Shown: one piece after another, positions 7,923 through 16,560 of the stretch
How positions within the stretch are numbered: position 1 is the stretch's first letter
How the letters are laid out: the number at the start of each line of letters is the position of its first letter
Source: Streptomyces sp. SID13726
Lineage (GTDB): Bacteria; Actinomycetota; Actinomycetes; Streptomycetales; Streptomycetaceae
Direction: 5' to 3'
Length of the DNA: 64,000 nt
Assembly: GCF_010548375.1 (NCBI RefSeq)
Contig: NZ_JAAGLY010000015.1
Location: 124,001-188,000, forward strand
The notes under the pieces: generated by a model
The model's database searches: none
Told to the model about the DNA's origin: nothing
What the model saw: only the letters and a program-made list of their open reading frames with translations
Position numbers and translations under genes: made by a program

Positions 7923-8729
7923 ATGTCCGCTCTCCGCGGCTACTTCACCCCCAAGACGGCGAGCGGTGCCTCGTCGCTGATCCCCGCGCCGCCGTGGCGC
8001 TACTCCGGCGACCTGCTCACCGTCGAGTACCGCACCGATCCCGCGCGGGTCCGTGAACTCCTCCCCGAGCCCCTGGAGTTGGCCGACGAGGACCCCGGCG
8101 CGGTCGCCCTGATCTGGGCCGACTGGCAGTCCTGCTCACAGTCGGGTGCGGAGCTGCTCGACCCCGTGCTCGCCCAGTACAAGGAGGCCTTCGCGGTCGT
8201 CCGGTGCAAGTACCGGGGACAGACCTACACACGGTGCGTGTACATCTGGGTCGACAAGGACTTCGCCATCGCGCGCGGGCTGCACCAGGGGTATCCGAAG
8301 AAGCTCGGGTCCATCCACCAGACGCGGCCGCATCCGTACGGGCCCGCTCCGCGGATCGAGGCGGGGGCCCGGTTCGGGGCGACGCTGGCGGCGGCGGACC
8401 GGCGACTCGCGCAGGCCGTGGTGACCCTGCGGGAGCCCGCCGGGTCGAACGGCTTCGTGAACGCGCACCCGATGGCCCATCACCGGTGGCTGCCCTCCAT
8501 CGAGAAGGGCAAGGGGCTGGCCCTCGACGAGCTGATCGAGTCGGGGGCGGCCTCCTTCGAAGGCGGGCAACCCTGGGTGGGGGAGGCCGAGTTGGAGTTG
8601 TTCGAGGCGCCCACCGAGGAGCTGGCCCGGCTGGAGATCCATGAGCCGATCGCCGCGTACTACCGGCAGGTGGGTGTCGTCTGGGACGGCGGCCGGCTGC
8701 TGGAGTCCGGCACCTCGGGTGCCCAGTGA
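7923..8729 (+). CDS. Acetoacetate decarboxylase superfamily enzyme
   Basis: 268 residues, with AAGGAA upstream of ATG 7923. The motif HQGYPKKLGS carries the Lys126-Lys127 pair that corresponds to the Schiff-base lysine and its neighbour in acetoacetate decarboxylase. True acetoacetate decarboxylase is not the only option: members of this superfamily such as Swit_4259 and MppR use the same lysine for aldolase-dehydratase chemistry on alpha-keto acids. Its place between P450 redox partners and a homoprotocatechuate-type pathway suggests action on an oxo-acid from ring cleavage, perhaps replacing a hydratase, isomerase or decarboxylase that is not encoded here. That role is inference. Confidence 0.8.
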   Translation: MSALRGYFTPKTASGASSLIPAPPWRYSGDLLTVEYRTDPARVRELLPEPLELADEDPGAVALIWADWQSCSQSGAELLDPVLAQYKEAFAVVRCKYRGQTYTRCVYIWVDKDFAIARGLHQGYPKKLGSIHQTRPHPYGPAPRIEAGARFGATLAAADRRLAQAVVTLREPAGSNGFVNAHPMAHHRWLPSIEKGKGLALDELIESGAASFEGGQPWVGEAELELFEAPTEELARLEIHEPIAAYYRQVGVVWDGGRLLESGTSGAQ

Positions 8730-8763
8730 CCCCCGTACGCATCGCAGGACTTGGAGACCGGAC

Positions 8764-10227
8764 ATGACCGAACACACCCTCACGGTCGCCGGGGTGACCG
8801 TCGACACCCGGCACTGGATCGGCGGTGAACGCGTCGCCTCCGCCAGGACGTTCACCGATGTCTCGCCCATCGACGGCGCCGTCATCGGCGAGATCTCGCG
8901 CGGCACACCCGTCGAGGCCGCCGCGGCCGTCGCCGCCGCGAAGGCCGCGTTCCCCGCCTGGGCCGCGACCTCCCGGGCCGAGCGCGCCCGCCTCCTGCAC
9001 GCCGTCGCCGACGGCGTCGAGAAGCGGATCGAGGAGCTCGCCATCGTCGAGACCACCGACAACGGCGCCCTGCTGCGCTCCCACCGGCGCGGTGTCATGC
9101 CCCGGGTCGCCCACAACTTCCGTTTCTTCGCCGACCGGTTGCTGACGCTGGCCCACGAGGACTTCGAGACGCGCGGCCACGCCAACCACGTCAGCTGGGA
9201 CCCGGCCGGACCCAGCGTGCTGATCACGCCGTGGAACGCGCCGCTGATGCTGGCCACCTGGAAGGTCGCCCCGGCGCTCGCCGCCGGCAACACCGTGGTC
9301 CTCAAGCCCGCCGAGTGGACCCCGCTCACCGCCTCCCTCCTCGCCGACATCGCCGCCGAGGCCGGGCTGCCCGCCGGAGTGCTCAACGTCGTCCAGGGCT
9401 ACGGATCCGAGATCGGCGACGCCCTCACCTCCCACCCCGACGTGCGGCGTATCAGCTTCACCGGGTCCGTGCCCACGGCCCAGCGCATCGCCGCCTCCGC
9501 CGCGGCCCGCCTCACCCCCCTGAGCCTCGAACTCGGCGGCAAGTCCCCGCTGCTGGTGTTCGCCGACGCCGACCTGGACCTCGCCGTCGACCTCGCCGTG
9601 GAGCAGTACGACAACGCCGGTCAGGTCTGCCTGGCCGCCACCCGGATCCTCGTCGAGGACTCCGTGGCCGAGGAGTTCACACAGCGCTTCGTCGACAAGA
9701 CGACCGCGCTCAGGCAGGGGGACCCACGCGACGAGTCGACCGACATCGGGCCCAATATCCATCCCCGCCAGCTGGAGAAGATCGACGGGTTCGTGCGACG
9801 TGCCCTGGAAGCGGGAGCCCGCGCTGTCGTCGGCGGACACCGGGGTGACGGCCAGTACTACGCGCCGACCCTCCTCACCGACGTCGCCCAGGACTCCGAG
9901 ATCGTCCAGGAGGAGGTCTTCGGGCCCGTCCTGACACTCCAGACCTTCGCCGACGAGGAGGAGGCCGTACGGCTCGCGAACGACACCCGCTTCGGACTCG
10001 CCGCCACCGTCGCGACGGGGGACCGGGAGCGCGCGGAGCGGGTCACCGCCCGGCTCGTCGCCGGGACCGTCTGGGTCAACTGCTTCTTCGTCCGCGACCT
10101 GAGGGCCCCCTTCGGCGGCTCCCGCCACTCCGGCGTCGGACGCGAGGGCGGTACCTGGAGCTTCGACTTCTACTGCGACCTGAAGAACACCGTCACCGCA
10201 CCGAAGGGGTTCGAGGACCATGGGTGA
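8764..10227 (+). CDS. hpaE: 5-carboxymethyl-2-hydroxymuconate semialdehyde dehydrogenase-like
   Basis: 487 residues from ATG 8764, with an upstream start rejected because it would lie within the previous gene. NAD-dependent aldehyde dehydrogenase motifs: VVLKPAEWTP, FTGSVPTAQ, general base Glu in LELGGKSP and nucleophile Cys in GQVCLAAT. The C-terminal segment RDLRAPFGGSRHSGVGREGG and the N-terminal PRVAHNFRFFAD match the HpaE branch (homoprotocatechuate pathway) better than generic aldehyde dehydrogenases. It would oxidise the semialdehyde released by the dioxygenase encoded next. Its stop overlaps the dioxygenase start by 8 nt, so translation is coupled. Confidence 0.85.
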   Translation: MTEHTLTVAGVTVDTRHWIGGERVASARTFTDVSPIDGAVIGEISRGTPVEAAAAVAAAKAAFPAWAATSRAERARLLHAVADGVEKRIEELAIVETTDNGALLRSHRRGVMPRVAHNFRFFADRLLTLAHEDFETRGHANHVSWDPAGPSVLITPWNAPLMLATWKVAPALAAGNTVVLKPAEWTPLTASLLADIAAEAGLPAGVLNVVQGYGSEIGDALTSHPDVRRISFTGSVPTAQRIAASAAARLTPLSLELGGKSPLLVFADADLDLAVDLAVEQYDNAGQVCLAATRILVEDSVAEEFTQRFVDKTTALRQGDPRDESTDIGPNIHPRQLEKIDGFVRRALEAGARAVVGGHRGDGQYYAPTLLTDVAQDSEIVQEEVFGPVLTLQTFADEEEAVRLANDTRFGLAATVATGDRERAERVTARLVAGTVWVNCFFVRDLRAPFGGSRHSGVGREGGTWSFDFYCDLKNTVTAPKGFEDHG

Positions 10228-11149
10228 GATCGTCGGGGCCGGGCTGCTCGCCCACGTCCCCACCATCGTGCTCCCGGAGGCCGACCGGCTGGAGCTCAAC
10301 GAGGGCAAGGAGATCACCCTCGTCACCGGCCTGCGCGAACTGCGCCGGGACGTCTTCGAGAAGGACGACTACGACACCGTCGTCGTCCTCGACTCCCACT
10401 GGGCGACCACCGTCGAGTTCGTGATCACCGCCCAGCAGCGCCGCGCCGGGCTGTTCACCTCCGAGGAGCTGCCGCGCGGCATGTGCCGGATGCCGTACGA
10501 CTTCCCGGGCGACCCCGAACTCGCCCGCAACGTCGAGAGGTTCGCCGACAAGCACGGCACCTGGATCACCGCGATCGACGACGAGTACCTGCCGATCTAT
10601 TACGCCACCACCAACCTCTGGAAGTTCCTGGGGGAGGGGCTGCCCGAGAAGCGGTGGGTGACCGTCGGGGTCTGCCAGACCGGTGACATGGAGGACCATC
10701 TGCGCCTCGGGCGGGCCCTCGCCGACGGCATCGCCGCCACCCCCGGCCGCCGGGTCCTGGTGATCGCCTCCGGCGCCCTCTCGCACACCTTCTGGCCGCT
10801 GCGCGAACTGCGCGACCACGAGGCCAGCGACCCCGCGCACATCCGCACCCCCGAGGCCCGGGCCGCCGACCACGAGCGGATCGCCTGGTTCAAGGAGGGC
10901 CGGCACGACAGGGTCCTCGACACCATGGACGAGTTCTGGAGGGTCAAGCCGGAGGCCAAGTTCTTCCACTACCTGATGATGGCCGGCGCGCTGGGCGAGC
11001 GGTCCTGCGTGGCCGAGGGCCGCCAGTACGGCGAGTACGAGAACTCCGTCGGCACCGGCCAGGTCCACCTCTGGTTCGACCGGCCCGCCGGCGGCTGGAC
11101 CGGCACCGGCCTGCCGAACACCCCGCGCACCCCTCACAGCCGTATCTAG
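10220..11149 (+). CDS. hpaD: Class III extradiol dioxygenase, 3,4-dihydroxyphenylacetate 2,3-dioxygenase-like
   Basis: 309 residues. It belongs to the LigB superfamily of Fe(II) extradiol dioxygenases. Probable iron ligands are His12 (AHVPT) and His60 (LDSHW), with a later Glu. ASGALSHTF and SVGTGQV correspond closely to motifs of enterobacterial HpaD/HpcB, as does FTSEELP followed by GDPEL. The expected reaction is ring cleavage of homoprotocatechuate, giving the semialdehyde that HpaE oxidises. The protein is about 25 residues longer than E. coli HpaD, mostly at the C-terminus. The substrate could be a related catecholic acid. Confidence 0.85.
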   Translation: MGEIVGAGLLAHVPTIVLPEADRLELNEGKEITLVTGLRELRRDVFEKDDYDTVVVLDSHWATTVEFVITAQQRRAGLFTSEELPRGMCRMPYDFPGDPELARNVERFADKHGTWITAIDDEYLPIYYATTNLWKFLGEGLPEKRWVTVGVCQTGDMEDHLRLGRALADGIAATPGRRVLVIASGALSHTFWPLRELRDHEASDPAHIRTPEARAADHERIAWFKEGRHDRVLDTMDEFWRVKPEAKFFHYLMMAGALGERSCVAEGRQYGEYENSVGTGQVHLWFDRPAGGWTGTGLPNTPRTPHSRI

Positions 11150-11160
11150 GAAGGCCCGCC

Positions 11161-12006
11161 ATGCCCGAGTACCGCCGCATCCTCCTCGACGGCGCGGCCG
11201 TCCAGGTCACCGCCGAAGGCGACGAACTGGTCGCCGGCGACGGCCGCCGCGTCAAGACCGACGAGGCGCTGCACCTTCCGCCGGTCGTGCCGTCGAAGGT
11301 GATCGCCGTCCACCTCAACCACCGCAGCCGCGTCGACGAGTTCCGGATCGACCTCCCCGACACCCCGACCTACTTCCACAAGCCGACCTCCGCCCTCAAC
11401 TCCCACCGGGGCGCGGTCGTCCGCCCCGAGGGCTGCAAATGGCTCAACTACGAGGGCGAGGTCGCCATCGTCATCGGCCGCACCGCCCGGAACGTCTCCC
11501 CGGCCGAGGCGGGCGAGTACATCGCCGGTTACACGATCGCCAACGACTACGGCCTGCACGACTTCCGCGACACCGACGCCGGGTCCATGCTCCGCGTCAA
11601 GGGCTCCGACACCCTGTGCCCGCTCGGCCCCGGCCTGGTCACCGACTGGGACTTCCGCGGCAAGACCCTGCGCACCTATGTCAACGGGCAGGTGGTGCAG
11701 GACGGTTCGACTGACGAGATGAAGTGGGACATGCACTACCTCGTCGCCGACATCGCCCGCACCATCACGCTGTACCCCGGTGACGTGCTGCTCTCCGGGA
11801 CCCCGGCCAACTCCCGTCCCGTGCGGCCGGGTGACGTGGTCGAGGTGGAGGTGGAGGGGCTCGGCAGGCTCACCAACCACATCGTGACCGGGCCCACCGC
11901 CGTCCGCGCCGACGTCGGCGCGCAGCCCACCGAGTCCGAGGAAGTGCTGTCCACCGCGCTGGGCGGGGACTGGGAGTTCCGTGGCGTCCGGCCGCCTCGG
12001 CGGTGA
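11161..12006 (+). CDS. Fumarylacetoacetate hydrolase-family isomerase/decarboxylase (HpaG-like)
   Basis: 281 residues, with AGGAAGG upstream of ATG 11161. The FAH fold is recognised from NYEGEVAIVIG, where Glu98 and Glu100 are metal ligands, and from IANDYGLHDFR, where Asp129 is the third ligand; LLSGTPANS is the usual C-terminal loop. In homoprotocatechuate catabolism this family provides the OPET decarboxylase/HHDD isomerase step (HpaG). E. coli HpaG is a fused duplicate of about 430 residues; this is a single-domain form. The isomerase HpaF, hydratase HpaH and aldolase HpaI are not encoded in the window, so the pathway here is incomplete or uses substitutes. Confidence 0.83.
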   Translation: MPEYRRILLDGAAVQVTAEGDELVAGDGRRVKTDEALHLPPVVPSKVIAVHLNHRSRVDEFRIDLPDTPTYFHKPTSALNSHRGAVVRPEGCKWLNYEGEVAIVIGRTARNVSPAEAGEYIAGYTIANDYGLHDFRDTDAGSMLRVKGSDTLCPLGPGLVTDWDFRGKTLRTYVNGQVVQDGSTDEMKWDMHYLVADIARTITLYPGDVLLSGTPANSRPVRPGDVVEVEVEGLGRLTNHIVTGPTAVRADVGAQPTESEEVLSTALGGDWEFRGVRPPRR

Positions 12007-12050
12007 GCGGCGAATCCTGCCCCGCGGGGCGGGCGGGTAGGGTCGCGGGC

Positions 12051-12686
12051 ATGACCGAACCGGCCCGGACCTCGCAGAAGGCACCCTCCCGTGGCCGCCG
12101 ACCGACCAAGCGGCTCGGCTACGGGGAGGGCCGGGAGGCGCTGCTCAAGGCCGCCGTGCGGGTGGTGGCCCGGCGCGGGCTGCGCCATCTGACCTACCGG
12201 GCCGTCGCCGAGGAGGCGGGCGTCACCCACGGTCTGGTGGTCCACCACTTCGGTTCCCGCGACACCCTGATCGAGGAGTCGCTGGCCTACGCGATCCGCA
12301 CCAGCCTCAGCAGCAGCCTCCTGGAGCCCGGCACCGGCCGCCCCGAGGACTTCGTCGCCGGCCTCACCGACATGGTCGAGGGCGACCCGGACGGCCAGGC
12401 CTACCAGTACGAGCTGCTCCTGGAGGCCCGCCGCAGGCCCGAACTGCTGCCCCAGGTGCGCGAGCTGTACGACGAGTACTTCGGCGCCTCGCAGCGCGAG
12501 CTGAGCCGTATCCTCCCCGGTGACGCGAGCCCGGCCCTGAACCGGCTGGTCTTCGCCGCGCTGGACGGACTCGTGCTGCACCAGGTGACCGGCCTCGGCA
12601 CCCGCGAGGACACCGAGGCGGCCCTCACCGAGCTGCGCTCCCTGCTGCACCGACTGGGCGCGGGGCGGTCCGCGGACGACGACTGA
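12051..12686 (+). CDS. TetR-family transcriptional regulator
   Basis: 211 residues from ATG 12051. An alternative GTG at 12003 overlapping the previous stop would add 16 residues; neither start has a strong ribosome site. The N-terminal helix-turn-helix reads LTYRAVAEEAGVTHGLVVHHFGSRDTLIEES, the classic TetR DNA-binding unit (quoted here with its recognition helix VTHGLVVHHF). The C-terminal ligand domain resembles TetR_C_6 types. It is the last gene of the ferredoxin-hpa operon, so it probably controls ring-cleavage genes in response to an aromatic intermediate. Confidence 0.85.
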   Translation: MTEPARTSQKAPSRGRRPTKRLGYGEGREALLKAAVRVVARRGLRHLTYRAVAEEAGVTHGLVVHHFGSRDTLIEESLAYAIRTSLSSSLLEPGTGRPEDFVAGLTDMVEGDPDGQAYQYELLLEARRRPELLPQVRELYDEYFGASQRELSRILPGDASPALNRLVFAALDGLVLHQVTGLGTREDTEAALTELRSLLHRLGAGRSADDD

Positions 12687-12760
12687 GCGTGCCCGCTCAC
12701 AGGCCCCCCGTCGCGCCCGCGGCGGGGGTTTCTCCTGCGTAAATTCCTCGCCCCACCCCC

Positions 12761-12814
12761 TTGCCAGATGGATAGTTCCGGCCCACCATGGGGCAACTCG
12801 TTTGGCTCAAAACG
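12761..12814 (+). promoter_or_regulatory. Permease operon promoter and operator copy C
   Basis: A possible promoter is TTGCCA (12761-12766) with CACCAT (12784-12789), 17 nt apart. The element CGTTTGGCTCAAAACG at 12799-12814 is a third copy of the island operator in reverse orientation: GTTTG-GCTC-AAAAC, one mismatch from the palindrome. The match extends upstream, since the reverse complement reads GAGCCAAACGAGTTG, as does the sequence beside copy B. It lies just downstream of the expected transcription start. Confidence 0.55.
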
Positions 12815-12848
12815 AAATCTCTCCTCTTTCCCTCAGCAGGTGATCCGA

Positions 12849-14306
12849 GTGGACAGTCAGACGGTCGACGCCTCCTCGCAGACCGGGGAGGGCTCCCGCT
12901 CCGCGGCAACCCTCAAACGCAACGCCCTGGGCGTCCTGGGCATCCTCTTCTTCGTCCTGTCCGCCCAGGCGCCGCTCACCGGCATCGCGGGAGCCGTCCC
13001 GATCGCCGTCGCCATGGGCAACGGCCCCGGAGCCCCGGCCGCCTACGCCGTCGCCGGCGCGGTGATCCTGCTGTTCTCGGTGGGCTTCGTGGCCATGGGG
13101 CGGCACGTCGTGAACGCGGGCGCCTTCTACACCTACATCGGCAAGGGGCTCGGCCGCACCACCGGCAGCGTCAGCGCCGCCGTCGCCCTGTTCGCCTACT
13201 GCACGGTCCAGGCCGCGATGTACGGCCTCTACGGCGCCACCGTCAGCGGCCTCGTCGCCCACTACGCCGACGTGCAGATCGCCTGGTGGGTCTGGTCGCT
13301 GATCACCATGGCCGTGGTCCAGGCCCTCGGCGCCGTCGGTATCGAGCTCGGCGCCAAGGTGCTCGCCGTGTTCGTGCTCGCCGAGTTCAGCATCCTGCTC
13401 GCCTTCGCCCTGGTCACCCTGTTCAAGGGCGGCGGCCCGGAGGGCCTCGGTCTCGCCGACACCTTCTCGCCCGGCGCCGTGCTGGACGGAGCACCCGGCG
13501 TCGCCCTCATGTTCGCCGTCGCGTCGATGTTCGGCTTCGAGGCCACCGCGATCTACGGCGAGGAGGCCCGCGACCCCCACCGCACCGTCCCCCGGGCCAC
13601 CTACCTGTCGGTCGCCGTCGTCACCGGGTTCTTCGCCTTCACCTCCTGGATGCTCATCTCCTCCTACGGCGCCTCGAAGGCCACCGCGGCCGCCGGAGCG
13701 GCCCTGGAGGGCGGCGACTCCACGGTGTTCGTGTTCGCGCCGATCGCCGACCAGTTCGGCGGCTGGGTCAACGACGTGCTGCCCGTGCTGCTCGCCACCT
13801 CCCTCTTCGCCGGCATCCTCGCCTTCCACAACTCCGCCAACCGCTACCTGTTCTCCCTCAGCCGCGAGGGCCTGCTGCCGTCCCGCCTGCGTTCCCTCAA
13901 CAGTCGGCAGTCGCCCTGGGCCGCGGGCTTCGCGCAGACCGCGATCGCGGTACTCCTCGTCGTCCCGTTCGCCCTCGCGGGCAAGGACCCCGTCCTCACC
14001 CTGTTCTCCTGGTTCAGCGGCGTCGGCGTCCTCGCCTGCATGCTCCTGTACTTCCTGACCTCGATCTCCGTGATCGTCTTCTTCCGCCGCGAACGGCTCG
14101 ACACCCGGCCCTGGAACACCCTCGTCGCGCCCGCCCTCGGCGCCCTGGGCCTGGCCGCGGTGATCGTGCTGGTCCTCGCCAACTTCACCACCCTCATCGG
14201 CGGCGACTCCACGACGGCCGCCTGGCTCGTCGCGGCCGTCCCCGCGGTGCTGCTCCTCGGAGCCGCGACCGCACGCCTGGTCCGCCCCCGGACCGCCGAC
14301 CACTGA
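12849..14306 (+). CDS. APC-family amino acid/polyamine permease
   Basis: 485 residues from GTG 12849, chosen because AGCAGG lies 8 nt upstream; a GTG three codons earlier is less well placed. About twelve hydrophobic segments are visible, with the APC signature near the N-terminus (SAQAPLTGIAGAVPIA) and an FEATAIYGEEARDP motif typical of the AAT/APA subfamily after the fifth or sixth segment. It heads an operon with PuuC-like and PuuD-like genes, which suggests uptake of the amine or gamma-glutamyl compound that the island degrades. Confidence 0.87.
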   Translation: MDSQTVDASSQTGEGSRSAATLKRNALGVLGILFFVLSAQAPLTGIAGAVPIAVAMGNGPGAPAAYAVAGAVILLFSVGFVAMGRHVVNAGAFYTYIGKGLGRTTGSVSAAVALFAYCTVQAAMYGLYGATVSGLVAHYADVQIAWWVWSLITMAVVQALGAVGIELGAKVLAVFVLAEFSILLAFALVTLFKGGGPEGLGLADTFSPGAVLDGAPGVALMFAVASMFGFEATAIYGEEARDPHRTVPRATYLSVAVVTGFFAFTSWMLISSYGASKATAAAGAALEGGDSTVFVFAPIADQFGGWVNDVLPVLLATSLFAGILAFHNSANRYLFSLSREGLLPSRLRSLNSRQSPWAAGFAQTAIAVLLVVPFALAGKDPVLTLFSWFSGVGVLACMLLYFLTSISVIVFFRRERLDTRPWNTLVAPALGALGLAAVIVLVLANFTTLIGGDSTTAAWLVAAVPAVLLLGAATARLVRPRTADH

Positions 14307-14364
14307 CGTGCCCGAGCGGGGCCCGGCCGTGCCCGGGCCCCGCACACCCCGGAAGAGGAACCTC

Positions 14365-15855
14365 ATGCTGGACGTCACCCACGACGACCTCCTGCGCCGG
14401 GCCAAGGCCCTCGAACCGCCCACGGACCACCACATCGACGGCACCGACGAGCCCGGCGGCGGGGCCGCCTTCGCCGTCGTCTCGCCCCGCGACGGACAGA
14501 TCCTCACCGAGGTGGCCGACGCGGGCGAGGCCGAGGTCGACCACGCCGTCGCCGCCGCCCGCCGCGCCTTCGACTCCGGCCCCTGGCCCCGGCTCGCCCC
14601 CGCCGACCGCGGCCGCGTCCTGCTGCGCGTCGCCGAACTCCTTGAGGAACAGAGGGAACGGCTCGCCCTCACCGTCACCCTGGAGATGGGCAAGCCCGTC
14701 ACGGACGCCCACGACATCGAACTGCGCGCCCTGATCAACACCTTCCGCTGGTACGGCCAGCTCGCCGACAAGCTCACCGACGAGTCCCCGCACACCGCGC
14801 CCGACGCCCTCGCCCTGGTCACCCGGGAGCCCGCGGGCGTGGTCGGCGCGGTCGTCCCCTGGAACTTCCCGCTGACGCTGGCCGGCTGGAAGGTGGCCCC
14901 GGCGCTCGCGGCCGGCTGCACGGTCGTCCTCAAGCCGTCGGAGAACTCGCCCCTGTCCGCCCTGCTCCTCGGCCGGATCGCCACCGAGGCCGGGCTGCCC
15001 CCGGGCGTCCTGAACGTGGTGAGCGGCAACGGCCCGGTCGCCGGCCGGGCCCTCGGCCGCCACCCCGACGTCGACGTCCTCGCCTTCACCGGCTCCACCG
15101 CCGTCGGCCGCCACTTCCTGCGCCACTCCGCCGACTCCAACCTCAAGAGGGTCTGGCTGGAACTCGGCGGCAAGTCACCCAACATCATTCTCCCCGACGC
15201 CCCCGACCTGGACCGGGCCGCGGCCACCGCCGCCTGGGGCATCTTCTTCAACCAGGGCGAGATGTGCACCGCGCCCTCCCGGCTCCTCGTGCACTCCTCG
15301 GTCGCGGACCGGGTCACGGAGGCGATCGTCCGGCGGGCGAGGGAACTCAGGGTCGGCGACCCCCTCGACCCGGCCACCGAGATGGGCGCCCTCGTCGGCG
15401 AGAGCCACCTGGAACGTGTCCAGGGCCACATCGCCACCGGCCTGACCGAGGGCGCCCGGCTGCTCACCGGCGGCTCCCGCACGCTCGCGGACACCGGCGG
15501 CAGCTTCCTGGAGCCGACCGTCTTCGACCACGTCGGCCCCGGCACCCGGCTCGCCCGCGAGGAGATCTTCGGCCCGGTGCTGTCGGTCCTCGCCTTCGAC
15601 GACCTCGACGAGGCGGTCCGGCTCGCCAACGCCACCGAGTACGGCCTCGCCGCCGGCCTGTGGACCTCCGACCTGTCCACCGCCCACCGGGTCTCCCGCG
15701 CCCTGAAGGCCGGCACGGTCTGGGTCAACTGCTACGAGGAGGGCGACCTCACCGTGCCCTTCGGCGGCATGAAGCAGTCCGGCAACGGGCGCGACAAGTC
15801 CGCCCACGCGCTGGAGAAGTACACCGAGCTCAAGACGACCTGGATCCAGCTGTGA
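14365..15855 (+). CDS. puuC: PuuC-like aldehyde dehydrogenase
   Basis: 496 residues from ATG 14365, with GGAAGAGGAA just upstream. Motifs: VPWNFPLTLAGWKVAPAL, FTGSTAVGRHF, WLELGGKSPN (general base Glu) and NQGEMCTAPS (nucleophile Cys). The C-terminus, with GDLTVPFGGMKQSGNGRDKS and then HALEKYTELKT, is the signature ending of PuuC (gamma-glutamyl-gamma-aminobutyraldehyde dehydrogenase). It should oxidise a gamma-glutamylamino-aldehyde to the acid with NAD(P). The amine oxidase PuuB, which normally makes the aldehyde, is not found here; the P450 may substitute. The downstream gene overlaps by 4 nt. Confidence 0.87.
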   Translation: MLDVTHDDLLRRAKALEPPTDHHIDGTDEPGGGAAFAVVSPRDGQILTEVADAGEAEVDHAVAAARRAFDSGPWPRLAPADRGRVLLRVAELLEEQRERLALTVTLEMGKPVTDAHDIELRALINTFRWYGQLADKLTDESPHTAPDALALVTREPAGVVGAVVPWNFPLTLAGWKVAPALAAGCTVVLKPSENSPLSALLLGRIATEAGLPPGVLNVVSGNGPVAGRALGRHPDVDVLAFTGSTAVGRHFLRHSADSNLKRVWLELGGKSPNIILPDAPDLDRAAATAAWGIFFNQGEMCTAPSRLLVHSSVADRVTEAIVRRARELRVGDPLDPATEMGALVGESHLERVQGHIATGLTEGARLLTGGSRTLADTGGSFLEPTVFDHVGPGTRLAREEIFGPVLSVLAFDDLDEAVRLANATEYGLAAGLWTSDLSTAHRVSRALKAGTVWVNCYEEGDLTVPFGGMKQSGNGRDKSAHALEKYTELKTTWIQL

Positions 15856-16544
15856 CCCGTCCCCTGATCGCCGTCCCCGCTCGCTTCGCGGCCACCACCT
15901 CCGCCCTGCGGTACGCCGCCGAGGTCAACGCCCGCGCACTGATCGAGGCGGTCTGGCGGGCCGGGGGCGAACCGGCGGGCATCCACCCCGCCGACACCGG
16001 GGTCGCCGACCGCCTCGCCCGCTTCGACGGCGTGCTCCTGCCCGGCGGCGGCGGCCTCGCCCCACAGCGGTACGGCGCCGCCGACACCCACGACACGGTC
16101 TACGACGTCGACGACCTCCAGGACACCTTCGACCTCCGGGTCGCCCGCCACGCCCTGGACTCCGGCATCCCCCTGCTGGCGGTCTGCCGGGGGCTCCAGG
16201 TCGTCAACGTCGCCCTCGGCGGCACCCTGGAACAGGACATGGGCGGCCCGGACCGGCAGCACCGCCATGTCGTCCACCGGGTCACCGTCTCCCCGGGCAC
16301 CCGGCTGGAGGCGGCCACCGGCACCGACAAGACGGACGCCTCGTGCTACCACCACCAGCGCGTCGACCGCCTCGGCACCGGGCTCACCGTCACCGCCGTC
16401 GCCGAGGACGGGACGGTCGAGGGCCTCGAACTCGCCGACGGGCGGGGCTGGTTCACGGCGGTCCAGTGGCACCCCGAGGACACCGCGCACCAGGACCCGG
16501 CCCAGCAGGGGCTGTTCGACGCCCTGGTCCGGGCGGCCCGCTAG
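15852..16544 (+). CDS. puuD: PuuD-like gamma-glutamyl amide hydrolase
   Basis: 230 residues starting at GTG 15852, overlapping the previous TGA (GTGA). It is a class I glutamine amidotransferase-fold hydrolase: nucleophile elbow AVCRGLQ (Cys112) and the His207/Glu209 dyad in WHPED. Members next to GS-like ligases and PuuC hydrolyse gamma-glutamyl-GABA or related gamma-glutamylamides, releasing glutamate. It ends the permease operon and is convergent with the MarR gene 16 bp away. Confidence 0.87.
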   Translation: MTRPLIAVPARFAATTSALRYAAEVNARALIEAVWRAGGEPAGIHPADTGVADRLARFDGVLLPGGGGLAPQRYGAADTHDTVYDVDDLQDTFDLRVARHALDSGIPLLAVCRGLQVVNVALGGTLEQDMGGPDRQHRHVVHRVTVSPGTRLEAATGTDKTDASCYHHQRVDRLGTGLTVTAVAEDGTVEGLELADGRGWFTAVQWHPEDTAHQDPAQQGLFDALVRAAR

Positions 16545-16560
16545 AACCGCCCGGCCGGAC

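Noticed and set aside
12003..12050. GTG start for the TetR gene overlapping the FAH-family stop
   Set aside because: Possible by coupling, but the extra 16 residues are not TetR-like; ATG 12051 was chosen. The alternative is kept in the feature text.
12807..15728. A minus-strand open frame of about 970 codons
   Set aside because: It lies opposite the permease and PuuC-like genes, which have clear domains; its translation is low-complexity Ser/Arg-rich.
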